NCBI GenBank assembly: GCA_020349885.1
Contig: CP070701.1
Span: forward strand, 2,181,177-2,230,938
Length of the DNA stretch: 49,762 nt
Reading direction: 5' to 3'
Source of the DNA: Acidobacteriota bacterium
GTDB taxonomy: Bacteria; Acidobacteriota; G020349885
Numbering within the stretch: the first letter of the stretch is position 1; each line of letters begins with the position of its first letter. The notes under the pieces were generated by a model, which did not search any database, was not told where the DNA came from, and saw nothing but the letters and a program-made list of their open reading frames with translations. Shown here piece after piece: positions 32,362 through 41,019 of this stretch. A program made the position numbers and the translations under genes.

Positions 32362-33600
32362 CTATGCGACACGCTCCGCCGTATGCTCGTGGCCGCGAAG
32401 CACGAGGTGCGCCTCCGCGTCCTGGACGGGCGTCCGGCAGTCTATCTTCATCACCGCCGGCCGGTTTCCCTCGGCGAAGCTGACGCGCTCTTCGGAAATA
32501 CCCAGCGCGCGGGCGCCGTTCAAGGTGGCCATTTTCAAGATTTCGCGGTGAGGAATGGAAGGAAACCGCTCGCCGAGCAGGCGCATCTCCATGAAGAGCG
32601 ACAGGTCGTCGTTCGAGGCGAGGCTGTCGGTGCCGAGCGCCATGGGGAGGCCGGCCTTCAGGAAAACCTCCACGGGTGGAAGTTTTCCGCCGACGTAGAG
32701 GTTGCTTCGAGGGCAGAGGCAGAGCGCCGCGCCGCGCTTGGCGAGAATTTCCACGTCCGCACGGCGCAAGGCGACCCCGTGCACCGCGAGCGTACGGTCG
32801 TGGACGAGGCCCCAAGCATCGAGCGTCGCCGTGGTGGTTTTCTCGGTGGGCGAGAAACCCGGCGGCCATGGCCAGACGCCCAGCCGCTCGAACCACGCGC
32901 GAAGCTCGCCAGAGCCGGATTCGTAGAGGAGATTCTCGTCCTCGCCCTCAGCGAGGTGGACGCTGAGCGGCGCGCCGCGCTCCTCCGACCAGCCCCGGAG
33001 AAGCTCGAACAGGCGCTTCGAGACCGTGTAGGGCGCATGCGGCGAAAGAACGACTCTGAGCCCATTCGGGGAGTCGAGGTTCTCTACGCGCGCCGCGGCC
33101 CCTTTAAAAACAGCCTCCGCGTCCCGCGCGTCGAGCCTTTCATGAATCTCGTAAAAAACGACGCCCTCCAACCCCGCTTCCCGGAGCGGCTCGACGGAGA
33201 GAAGCGCGTTGGAGACGTCGCCCACGAACGCGACGCCGGAGTCGCGGAGCTGCGCGAGCGCGCCGGGCAGTGCCGCCTTGGCGTCGTCCTCGGAAGACAG
33301 CACGCGCTTTTCCTGAAAGCGGCCAAGCCATGCCGCCAGCCCCCCCTGCCCTTCCCCCGCGCGGGGGGCGACGCCGAGCAGATGGGAAAACTCGAGGTGC
33401 GTGTGCGCGTTGACGAGCCCGGGGAAAAGGACGCTGCCTCCGTGCTCGACGGGAGGGAGATGGGAATATTTTCCCCGCACCTCGTCGGACGGGCCGAGCG
33501 CGGCCATGCGGCCCCCCTCGTCGAGAACGAGCGCCCCGTCACGAACGGGCGGCGAGACAATAGGAAGAATCCAGGCGGCGCGGTGGAGACGAAGCGTCAT
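32362..33600 (-). CDS. Amidohydrolase, SAH/aminodeoxyfutalosine-deaminase-like
   Basis: A metal-dependent amidohydrolase of the TrzA/AtzA/MtaD group that deaminates adenosine-type substrates. Motifs in order: VLFPGLVNAHTHLEFSHL (H-x-H), VVLSPHAPYTVS, SVHLAEGEDE, AVHGVALRRADVEILAKRG, CPRSNLYVGG and LGTDSLASNDDLSLFMEMRLL (catalytic Asp). ATG 33600 gives 412 aa, with family-typical MTLRLHRAAWILPIVSPPVR; the frame extends further upstream to 33780 but that part is Pro/Cys-rich and unlike the family. The substrate could be S-adenosylhomocysteine, methylthioadenosine or aminodeoxyfutalosine (menaquinone); neighbours do not decide. Confidence 0.86.
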   Translation of the reverse strand: MTLRLHRAAWILPIVSPPVRDGALVLDEGGRMAALGPSDEVRGKYSHLPPVEHGGSVLFPGLVNAHTHLEFSHLLGVAPRAGEGQGGLAAWLGRFQEKRVLSSEDDAKAALPGALAQLRDSGVAFVGDVSNALLSVEPLREAGLEGVVFYEIHERLDARDAEAVFKGAAARVENLDSPNGLRVVLSPHAPYTVSKRLFELLRGWSEERGAPLSVHLAEGEDENLLYESGSGELRAWFERLGVWPWPPGFSPTEKTTTATLDAWGLVHDRTLAVHGVALRRADVEILAKRGAALCLCPRSNLYVGGKLPPVEVFLKAGLPMALGTDSLASNDDLSLFMEMRLLGERFPSIPHREILKMATLNGARALGISEERVSFAEGNRPAVMKIDCRTPVQDAEAHLVLRGHEHTAERVA

Positions 33601-33817
33601 GGGAAGGCAGGGGCCATGATCTTCCGGGAGGGTACGCTTTTTTCCATCCCCCCATGGTAGGCGCGAAGGGGGAGGAAGGCAAAACGCCGATGCCTCGAGG
33701 GAGAAGCGCCTCAAGGTCCTGCATCCCCGGCAGAACCATCCCGAATCGCTCAGAATCGGCCAAAATGTGACGCTTGTCATAGCGCGATTCGCGCCTGTGG
33801 TGTATCATATTCTATAA

Positions 33818-36800
33818 ATGAAGCGAATGAGCGGAACATTGACGGTAGCGCTTTTGGCCTTCCTAGGGGTGGCGGGAGGAGGAGTTTTCACGCAGCCTCC
33901 TCGGGCTACGATGAACTCGAGGGCGGAATTCCTCCTCTTGTGCTACGAACAGGGGAGCCTCTGGGACTGCGCTCCCGAGTGGGCGCAGGAAGGAGGCCTC
34001 CGTGCCGCCGTGCGTTTCCGGGAAATTCCCTCCGAGCATGCGCTCTACATGCTCGAAGGCGAGGGGATTCGATTTTCGCTTCTTAGGCATGGCGAAAGGC
34101 GCGGCGTGGAGGCTGCCACGTCGCGCCGCAGCCTTGCCGCGCGTGTCCCGTGGGAGAAGGTGCGCACCCTGGTGAACCATCCCCTCGTGGAGCGCATCGA
34201 AGCGTACTGGCGCCCCCTCCCCACGCTTGATTTAAGCAACCCGGAGGTGGACGCCTCGGACGGCGCGTGGCTCTACGACGACGACGGCGGCCTTCCGCTT
34301 CGCGGCGCGGGCACTGTCATCGCCGCCATCGACTTTGGCATCGACGTATACCATCCGGCGCTCTTCAAGGACACCGGCCCGACCTACGACTGGCTGGACA
34401 ACGGAAACAGCATTTTCGACAGGGGCGTCGACTGCGTGGACCTTAATACCAACTTTCTCTGCGACGCCGACGAACTCCTCGATTTCGTGGACGGCGCGGG
34501 AGGGCCCTCGGGAACGATGTGCGTTTTCGAGGCAAACATCGACTGGCTCTTCAACGACGCCGATGCGGACGCCGTGCGCGACCAGGCAAACGACCTCGTG
34601 ACCACCTTCGGCGAGCAGCTATTCATCGTGAACGACGCGAATGAAAACAACGCGCTCGACGTGGGCGAGACGCTTCAGGCACTGGGCGAATCTAAGATTC
34701 TCAGGACGCGCAACGGCACCGGCATCGTGCGCGTGCGCGGCGTGGACCTCACGGACACGGACGCCGACACCTCAGGGCACGGCACGGCGGTCGCGGGAAT
34801 CGCCGTCGGCCAGGCGCCGGGGCGGCTCCTTGCGGGCATCGCGCCGGATGCGGAATATCTCCTCGGCGATGTCGACGGCGGCGTGCTCGCGGCCGCGGAA
34901 TGGGCGGAACTTGAAGGCGCCGACGTCGTCCTGCACGAGTTCGGCGAATGGCTTTATGAATTCCTGGACGGAAGCAGCATCTACGAGGAGCAAATGGACG
35001 CGCAGTCGGCAGGCGGGATTACGCAGGTCACAGGGGCGGGCAATCTCGCAAACGGCAACAAGCACTCCCAGTTTACCGTGGCGGGAGGAGGGTCGGTGAC
35101 GAACACATTCACGGTTCCGGCGGGGCAAATAGAAATCTATGCCTCGTATCTCTGGCGCACGCCGTCCAACAACCTCCGCATGCGCATCACGCCCCCCGCT
35201 ACGCCCCAGAGCGGTGATTTGCCCATGAATCCGGCGTGGACGGAAACGATCGTGGGCGTCTATAACGTATCGACGTTCAAAGAAACGTCTCCCCGGGGCA
35301 CGGTGAAGGTGGACTTCTGGATTCACGACGGGGGGAATCCCGTCACAGGCTCGTGGGCGCTGGAAATCTTCAACGACGCCGTGAGTGACGAGCTCGTGGA
35401 CGGCTACATTGACGACAACACGCGCTCGTGGAGCGGCGGAACGGTTTTCACGAACTTCGTCACGTCCGCGCGCACCGTCACTTGGCCCGCCACGGCCGAC
35501 AGCGCCGTCACGGTGGCCTCCTACAGCACGCGCGGCGCCTTGGGGGTGCTGAGCAGCTTCAGCGGACGCGGCACCCGCGTCGACGGCGTCTCCATCCTGG
35601 ACGTGGCCGCCCCGGGCGATAACGACATCTACACGGCGCGCTCAGAAGACCAAACCTCCCCTTGCTTTACCCCTTGCCTTGTTACTTGCGAGTCGCCTTG
35701 CCTGGCTATTCCTTGTCCTATATGGGGCCGCCATAAATTCTTCACCGGGACGTCGGCCTCCGCGCCGCACGCGGCCGCCGCGGCCGCCATCCTCAAGCAG
35801 TACATCCCGGCGCTTCCCCCCCCGCAGGTTCGCACCGCCATCCAGGACGGCGCCCTGGAAGACGCCAACACGGGCGCCACGCCGAACGACGACTGGGGCT
35901 ACGGAAAACTGCGCATCCTGCAGGCCCTCAAGGAGGCCGACCGAACGCCTCCTGCGTGGGACACGACCGTGGGAGCGCAGACCGTCGTCACTTCCTGCGG
36001 CAGCGCCACCGTCTCGTGGAACCCCGCGACGGACCTCTATAAAAACCCTGTGCGATACCACGTCTACCGGGACGCCGTCTCCGGCTTTACGCCCAGCCTG
36101 GCCAACCGCATCGCCACGACCACTCTCACTTCTTATACGGACAGCGTTGCAGCCGGAACCTATTACTACATCGTGCGCGCAGAGGACTCGGCCATTGAGC
36201 CGAACGAGGACACGAACACCGTCGAGGTTTCTGCCGTGGTGCCGACCACTGTAGTGGCCTACGATACGTCCTTCGACCCAGTAACTACGCTCGCCGAGGA
36301 TTGCGGTGACGGCGACGCCGTGGTGGAGCCTGGAGAGGGATGGTCGGCCACAGTACAACTCGAAAACACCTCCGTCTGCAACGCGACGAACGTCCTGGCA
36401 GACCTCACGGTTAATGCGGGATCCGCGGTGGCCGCGACGGTCTGCAACAACCCCGGTGACTACGGCAGCATCCCCGCGGGCGGGACGGCAACGTTCACGT
36501 ATTCCTTCCTCGTGGACGCGGGTGCTGTGTGCGTGAACGACCTCACCTTCGACGTAACGGGCATTGTCTCGGATGAGGGAGCGTATCCCGGCGAGATTCC
36601 CGCGTTCTCGCTCCAGGTGGGCACGATCAATCCCGGCCCTACGGAAACCAGCTTCCAGGTGGCGGACCCGTTGGGAGCTCTGGACAGCACGGAGTTCTCT
36701 GATTTCGCACCTGCATTCACGATTCCAAGCCCTGCGAAGTCCGCTACGCTTTCCTACACGCTGTCGGGGGCAACCGACTTGGTGAACTGTGTCGAGGTGG

Positions 36801-37375
36801 CACTTGTGGACCCGTCTGCGACCGCGACGGTCGTGAAGCCGCTCGGGGTGGCGGACGAGAACCCCTATGACGTGACCGGGCTCTACACGAAGGCGGGCAC
36901 GTACCAGCTTCGCCTGATGGAGGAAGGGGGGGGCTGCGGCGGCGGCGGTAAGGCGAAAGTCGCGGCAGGCACCCTGAGCGTAACGGCAGGCGTTGTGGAG
37001 TGCGACGCGAGCGCGTGCGTCTGTCCGTTTCCTCCGCCTCCGGAGCCTTCTCCCGTAGGCTCCGCCGATCCCCTGCTTGTTCCGACGACAGCGGCGGACC
37101 AGATTATTGTCGAGGACGTAGAGAACGAAACAGGCTACGTCGTCTACGAGGGCGCCATCGGCACATGGTACGGGACGCCTTCGCAGACATGCCTGGATAC
37201 ATGGAACGACGTTGGCTCGACGGTGGAGCTTGGCTATTCTATAGTAGGGGCGGGCGACCGATGGGTGGTGGTTTCGGCGGCGAACGCTTTCAGCGAATCA
37301 AGCTGCGGCACCGACAACGCGGGCGCGGAACGAAACGCCCAGCCCGGCTGGCCCGCCACGGGGCCGTGTCCGTAA
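33818..37375 (+). CDS. Secreted S8 subtilisin-like serine peptidase, multi-domain
   Basis: A 1185-aa exported protease. Signal peptide (about 1-26), a propeptide-like region (to about 140), then the subtilase domain with Asp172 (VIAAIDFGIDVYHP), His321 (SGHGTAVAGIAVG) and Ser646 (GTSASAPHAAAAA). The long His-Ser interval (325 residues) suggests an inserted beta domain (about 400-560). After the catalytic domain come a fibronectin-III-like domain (about 715-805), a CARDB-like domain starting DCGDGDAVVEPGE (about 825-940), a beta-sandwich and a Cys-rich C-terminus (CGGGGKAK; CVCPFPPPPEP). Just before Ser646 a stretch has five Cys at 4-5-residue spacing. TATCAT lies 9 bases before ATG. It is divergent from the deaminase gene. 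Confidence 0.92.
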   Translation: MKRMSGTLTVALLAFLGVAGGGVFTQPPRATMNSRAEFLLLCYEQGSLWDCAPEWAQEGGLRAAVRFREIPSEHALYMLEGEGIRFSLLRHGERRGVEAATSRRSLAARVPWEKVRTLVNHPLVERIEAYWRPLPTLDLSNPEVDASDGAWLYDDDGGLPLRGAGTVIAAIDFGIDVYHPALFKDTGPTYDWLDNGNSIFDRGVDCVDLNTNFLCDADELLDFVDGAGGPSGTMCVFEANIDWLFNDADADAVRDQANDLVTTFGEQLFIVNDANENNALDVGETLQALGESKILRTRNGTGIVRVRGVDLTDTDADTSGHGTAVAGIAVGQAPGRLLAGIAPDAEYLLGDVDGGVLAAAEWAELEGADVVLHEFGEWLYEFLDGSSIYEEQMDAQSAGGITQVTGAGNLANGNKHSQFTVAGGGSVTNTFTVPAGQIEIYASYLWRTPSNNLRMRITPPATPQSGDLPMNPAWTETIVGVYNVSTFKETSPRGTVKVDFWIHDGGNPVTGSWALEIFNDAVSDELVDGYIDDNTRSWSGGTVFTNFVTSARTVTWPATADSAVTVASYSTRGALGVLSSFSGRGTRVDGVSILDVAAPGDNDIYTARSEDQTSPCFTPCLVTCESPCLAIPCPIWGRHKFFTGTSASAPHAAAAAAILKQYIPALPPPQVRTAIQDGALEDANTGATPNDDWGYGKLRILQALKEADRTPPAWDTTVGAQTVVTSCGSATVSWNPATDLYKNPVRYHVYRDAVSGFTPSLANRIATTTLTSYTDSVAAGTYYYIVRAEDSAIEPNEDTNTVEVSAVVPTTVVAYDTSFDPVTTLAEDCGDGDAVVEPGEGWSATVQLENTSVCNATNVLADLTVNAGSAVAATVCNNPGDYGSIPAGGTATFTYSFLVDAGAVCVNDLTFDVTGIVSDEGAYPGEIPAFSLQVGTINPGPTETSFQVADPLGALDSTEFSDFAPAFTIPSPAKSATLSYTLSGATDLVNCVEVALVDPSATATVVKPLGVADENPYDVTGLYTKAGTYQLRLMEEGGGCGGGGKAKVAAGTLSVTAGVVECDASACVCPFPPPPEPSPVGSADPLLVPTTAADQIIVEDVENETGYVVYEGAIGTWYGTPSQTCLDTWNDVGSTVELGYSIVGAGDRWVVVSAANAFSESSCGTDNAGAERNAQPGWPATGPCP

Positions 37376-37384
37376 AGCCGGCCG

Positions 37385-37415
37385 TTGACAGTTAGCCCCT
37401 AATCCCGACCCCTGG
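37385..37415. repeat. Degenerate intergenic repeat, copy 6
   Basis: Between the convergent subtilase and cydB genes, acagttagcccctaatcccgacccctgg shares the cctaatccc and gacccctg units with the other copies. No clear terminator is seen here. Confidence 0.35.
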
Positions 37416-37497
37416 CGTGTCCACCAGGACAAGCCTTGGCTGCCGCCCACTCTGGATCTGCTGACAGGCAAGCCCGAGAACCGGCTGGTCGAGGAAA

Positions 37498-38535
37498 TCA
37501 ATCGTCTTTCCCGTTGCCATACGTAGCGGCCCCCGCCGCACGCTTCCACTTGAAAAGGTAGAAGAGGTACACAAGCGACGGGACCATGATGAGGGAGCCG
37601 GCTACGATGCCCCAGAGCACCGCTTCGAGCACGGCGTCGGGCCCGCGCGCCGTTTCGACGGTAATAACCGGGGGTATGAGCGCGGGATACTGGGCGGCGC
37701 TCCATCCCCATACCACGGCGGCGACGGTTGCCGCAGCGCCGAAAACCGCGGCCGTAAAACGCCGCCGCCACAACGCCCAGATGGTGAATAAGGCGACCAG
37801 GACGGATATTCCCACGAACGGCAGGGCCCGGCCCGCCAATCCCTTCCAGAGCAGGGGCGCGCTGCCCGCCGCTACGGCCAGTCCCGCCATCGCCAGGGCG
37901 CCCATCCCCCCGCCGGCGGCAAGCGCGCGACGCCGCCAGGCATTGACAAGGACGGGATCGCCCTCCATGGCAGCCTCGCGAGTCAGGTAGACGGCCGCGA
38001 GGTACGCGCAGATTCCCACCGAGAAGAAAGCGCTGAAAATCGACAGGGGAGAGAGCCATCCGCTCAAATAATCGCCCGCGTAGCCGCCGCGCGCCGTCAC
38101 GGCCAGCTCTCCGGAGGCGACGGCGCCGGCGGCGGCTCCGAGGAAAAACGGAGCCGCCGTGGAAGCGAGCGCGAACACTCTCGCCCAGACCGCCCGCTGC
38201 CGCGCCATGCCCGTCACGGAGTTGTGAAAGACGAAGCCCGCGCCCCGCAACATTATTCCAACCACCGCTAACAGCAGAGGAATCCAGAGCGCGCGGCACA
38301 ACGCTGCGAACGCGGGTGGAAACGCCGAAAACAGTCCTATCAGCACGAAAATCAACCATACGTGGTTGGCTTCCCACACGGGGCCCATCGCCTGATGCAT
38401 GAACGCCCGCTCCCTTTCGGAAGCTCGCAAGGTCGGGTTGAGCTCCCACACTCCCACGCCGAAGTCCGCCCCGCCCAGAACGGCGTACAGCGTGAGGCCC
38501 GCCACAATCGCGCAGGCAATTGCGTCAGGCAGCAT
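37498..38535 (-). CDS. cydB: Cytochrome bd-type quinol oxidase subunit II
   Basis: Membrane subunit that pairs with CydA to reduce O2 to water with quinol. The N-terminus MLPDAIACAIVAGLTLYAVLGGADFGVGVWEL, the GPVWEANHVWLIF motif and eight or nine hydrophobic helices are typical of CydB/CioB. Length 345 aa is slightly short, as in cyanide-insensitive-oxidase-like forms. Its start overlaps the cydA stop by 11 bases, so translation is coupled. The subtilase gene converges from the other side. Confidence 0.95.
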   Translation of the reverse strand: MLPDAIACAIVAGLTLYAVLGGADFGVGVWELNPTLRASERERAFMHQAMGPVWEANHVWLIFVLIGLFSAFPPAFAALCRALWIPLLLAVVGIMLRGAGFVFHNSVTGMARQRAVWARVFALASTAAPFFLGAAAGAVASGELAVTARGGYAGDYLSGWLSPLSIFSAFFSVGICAYLAAVYLTREAAMEGDPVLVNAWRRRALAAGGGMGALAMAGLAVAAGSAPLLWKGLAGRALPFVGISVLVALFTIWALWRRRFTAAVFGAAATVAAVVWGWSAAQYPALIPPVITVETARGPDAVLEAVLWGIVAGSLIMVPSLVYLFYLFKWKRAAGAATYGNGKDD

Positions 38536-39871
38536 GGTCTGCCTCCGGAAGCGGCTTCCGCGCCAGAAACCTAAGCGACGCCACGAGGCCCACGGTCAGC
38601 ACTACGTACACGACTCCCAAAGGGGCGAGAACCCATGGAATCCCGGGCGCGTCCGTGACCGCCTCCGCCGTGCGCATGACTCCCTGCACGATCCACGGTT
38701 GGCGCCCGACCTCCGTGACGACCCAGCCGCACTCCAGGGCGACGACGGCGAGGGGGCCGGACACCGCCGTCAGCCACAGAAACGTCCTGCCTCCCGGGAA
38801 GCGGCGGCGCCACAGCGCCCATCCCGCCCATCCGCCCAGCAGCGTGAGGCCCGCGCCGATGGCGACCATCACTTGGAAGGACAGGTGAACGATTGCGACG
38901 GGTGGCCTGTCCTCCGGAGGAAAATCGTCCAGCCCCCGTATGACGGCGTCGGCGTCTCCGTGGACCAGCCACGAAAGCATCTTCGGAATCTCGATCGCCC
39001 AACGCGTCTCCATCGCCTGCTCGTCGGGGAATCCGCCGATGCGCAAGGGGGCGCCGGCCTGGGTGCGGAACTGGCCCTCCATCGCGGCCAGCTTCGCGGG
39101 CTGCGTCCGGCCGACCATTCTCGAAGACGCGTCTCCGACCACGAGCTGCAAGGGAGCGCAAAGAGCTCCCAGCGCGAGCGCAAGAGACAGAGCCCGCCGA
39201 TGGTGGAGACGGTTCTTTCCCCGCAGCATTGCCACGGCATAGACGGATGCGACCAGAAACCCGGTGACAAAATAAGCGGCAAGCATCATGTGCGCGGTCT
39301 GCGTCGCGGTGGCCGGGTTCAACATGACCGCCACGGGATCGGCGTCGGTCACCACGCCGTTCGCCATCTCGAAGCCCCTCGGGGTGTTCATCCATGCGTT
39401 AGCCGTCACGACAAGCCACGCCGAGGCCAGCCCCGCCACGGCGACGGGGAACCCCGACAGCCAGTGCAAGCGAGGCGGCAAGTGGTCCCACGTGTAAAGA
39501 TAGATGCCCAGGAAGATTGCCTCCAGGAAAAACGCAAAAGCCTCCAGCGTGAAAGGCAGGCCTATGACGGCCCCGAACGTGCCCATGAACTCCGGCCAGA
39601 GCAGGCCCAGCTCGAACGACAGGATGGTTCCGGACACCGCCCCGACGGCAAAGAGGACGGTGAACGCTTTCGACCAGCGGCGGGCGAGCGTTTTCCAGCC
39701 CATATCGGCAGTGCGCAGAAAACGCCACTCGGCGAAGAGCATCATAACGGGAAGCCCGACGCCCAGACAGGCCAGGATAATGTGGTAGCCCAGCGTGAGG
39801 GCCATCAGAACCCGGGCGACCAACAGCCCGCCAGGCACGCCGCCTGCGACCGCGTGTTCTATGCCAGTCAT
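38525..39871 (-). CDS. cydA: Cytochrome bd-type quinol oxidase subunit I, short Q-loop
   Basis: Carries haems b558, b595 and d and the quinol site. ARVLMALTLGYHIILACLGVG contains the early haem-ligand His; WPEFMGTFGAVIGLPFTLEAFAFFLEAIF and ECGWVVTEVGRQPWIVQGVMRT are diagnostic. At 448 aa the periplasmic Q-loop is short compared with the 520-aa E. coli enzyme, as in CioA-type oxidases. GATAAT lies only 5 bases before ATG, which suggests a leaderless transcript. No cydX or cydDC gene is in the window. The enzyme suggests microaerobic life or oxygen scavenging protecting ferredoxin-dependent enzymes such as KorAB. Confidence 0.95.
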   Translation of the reverse strand: MTGIEHAVAGGVPGGLLVARVLMALTLGYHIILACLGVGLPVMMLFAEWRFLRTADMGWKTLARRWSKAFTVLFAVGAVSGTILSFELGLLWPEFMGTFGAVIGLPFTLEAFAFFLEAIFLGIYLYTWDHLPPRLHWLSGFPVAVAGLASAWLVVTANAWMNTPRGFEMANGVVTDADPVAVMLNPATATQTAHMMLAAYFVTGFLVASVYAVAMLRGKNRLHHRRALSLALALGALCAPLQLVVGDASSRMVGRTQPAKLAAMEGQFRTQAGAPLRIGGFPDEQAMETRWAIEIPKMLSWLVHGDADAVIRGLDDFPPEDRPPVAIVHLSFQVMVAIGAGLTLLGGWAGWALWRRRFPGGRTFLWLTAVSGPLAVVALECGWVVTEVGRQPWIVQGVMRTAEAVTDAPGIPWVLAPLGVVYVVLTVGLVASLRFLARKPLPEADHAA

Positions 39872-39876
39872 CTTAA

Positions 39877-39906
39877 ATTATCGGTTATGATGCAAGCCGG
39901 GCGCAA
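39877..39906 (-). promoter_or_regulatory. cydAB promoter, leaderless arrangement
   Basis: On the minus strand TTGCGC (39906-39901), an 18-bp spacer and GATAAT (39882-39877), 5 bases before ATG 39871. No ribosome-binding site fits. Confidence 0.55.
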
Positions 39907-39924
39907 GAACAGCAAAGAAGCCAT

Positions 39925-40848
39925 TCAGGCGCTGTTCAGGACCTGCACGGCATTGCGCCCCTGCTCCTTCGCCCGATAGAGCGCGGCGTCGGCCTGCCGG
40001 ACGACGTCGTCCGGCGATTGGAGCGAAGGATGGGGGTAGGCGACGACGCCGGCGCTGAGGGTGATCCGGGCGAAGGCGTCCCCCCATCGGAACGGGTGCT
40101 GCTCCACGAGGCCGCGGACGCGGTCGGCGAGCGAGGCCGCCCCCTGCAGGTCCGTTCCCGGGAGAAGGATAACAAACTCCTCGCCGCCGTAGCGGCCCAC
40201 GATGTCGGTGCCGCGCAGCTGCTGAGACAGGATTTGCACCAACTCGCGCAGGACGAAATCGCCCATCTGGTGTCCGAAGTTGTCGTTGACGCCCTTAAAG
40301 TGGTCCACGTCAATCAGAATCACGGCGAAGGACTCTCCGTACCGCTCCGCGCGCTGGAATTCCTTCTCGAGGGCATCCATCAGGTAGCGGCGGTTGTAGA
40401 TGGAAGTGAGGCCGTCGGTGACCGCGAGTTTTTCCAGAAGGGCGTTGGCTTGGCGCAGCTCGTCCTGGAGCGACTTGATTTGCAGATGCACCTTGACGCG
40501 CGCGGTGAGCTCGCTGTCGTCGAAGGGCTTCGTGATGTAGTCCACGGCGCCACGCTCAAGCGCCTTGACCTTGTTTTCCACGTCCCCGCTCGCCGTGAGC
40601 ATGAGGACGGGAATGGCGCTCAGCTCATGGCGGCTGGAGCGCATTTCGAGAAACTTGAAGCCGTCGAGCTGGGGCATGGTGATGTCGCAGATGACCAGGT
40701 CCGGGCGGTGGCTGACCAGCAGCTTGAAGCCCTTGAGTCCATCCGTCGCTTCGATAACCTCCTGCGCCAACTGGTCTTTGAGCAGAACATTGCGAATCTG
40801 CTCACGCACCGCCTTGGTATCTTCGACGACCAGTATTCTTGCGCTCAT
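39925..40848 (-). CDS. PleD-like response regulator with diguanylate cyclase domain
   Basis: A receiver domain (1-120; acceptor Asp55 in LVICDITMPQLDGF, with VLMLTASGD and ITKPFDD) is joined by a coiled linker to a GGDEF domain (about 140-305). DGLTSIYNRRYLMDALEKE and VGRYGGEEFVILLPG show an intact active site. RGTD, five residues before GGEEF, is a complete inhibitory I-site, so the enzyme should be product-limited. It makes c-di-GMP in the cytoplasm when phosphorylated by an unknown histidine kinase; no kinase gene adjoins. Length 307 aa. The leader carries only a weak AGCAGG-type ribosome-binding site. Confidence 0.94.
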   Translation of the reverse strand: MSARILVVEDTKAVREQIRNVLLKDQLAQEVIEATDGLKGFKLLVSHRPDLVICDITMPQLDGFKFLEMRSSRHELSAIPVLMLTASGDVENKVKALERGAVDYITKPFDDSELTARVKVHLQIKSLQDELRQANALLEKLAVTDGLTSIYNRRYLMDALEKEFQRAERYGESFAVILIDVDHFKGVNDNFGHQMGDFVLRELVQILSQQLRGTDIVGRYGGEEFVILLPGTDLQGAASLADRVRGLVEQHPFRWGDAFARITLSAGVVAYPHPSLQSPDDVVRQADAALYRAKEQGRNAVQVLNSA

Positions 40849-40903
40849 GGTAACCTGCTTCCCCCCGCTCGGGCCCCCTCCCCTTCTCGCCCCTTTCTAT
40901 TAC

Positions 40904-40932
40904 AGTGTATGACGCGAGGGTGCGCCTGGCAA
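40904..40932 (-). promoter_or_regulatory. Promoter of the diguanylate cyclase gene
   Basis: On the minus strand TTGCCA (40932-40927), a 17-bp spacer and TACACT (40909-40904). The leader is about 50 nt. Confidence 0.45.
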
Positions 40933-41019
40933 GCAGTTTCACAATATTTTATCCGAAATATCGGACGAAAGTCACGTCCCGTTTCTCCTCCGGCGAAGGA
41001 AAAGAAGCAAAAAAGCATC

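Noticed and set aside
33601-33780. N-terminal 60 codons of the long deaminase frame
   Set aside because: Pro/Cys/Arg-rich and unlike the family. ATG 33600 gives the usual N-terminus.
38399-39979. 526-codon plus-strand frame opposite cydA/cydB
   Set aside because: Both cyd genes are unmistakable on the minus strand; this frame is Arg/Gly/His-rich and without family resemblance.
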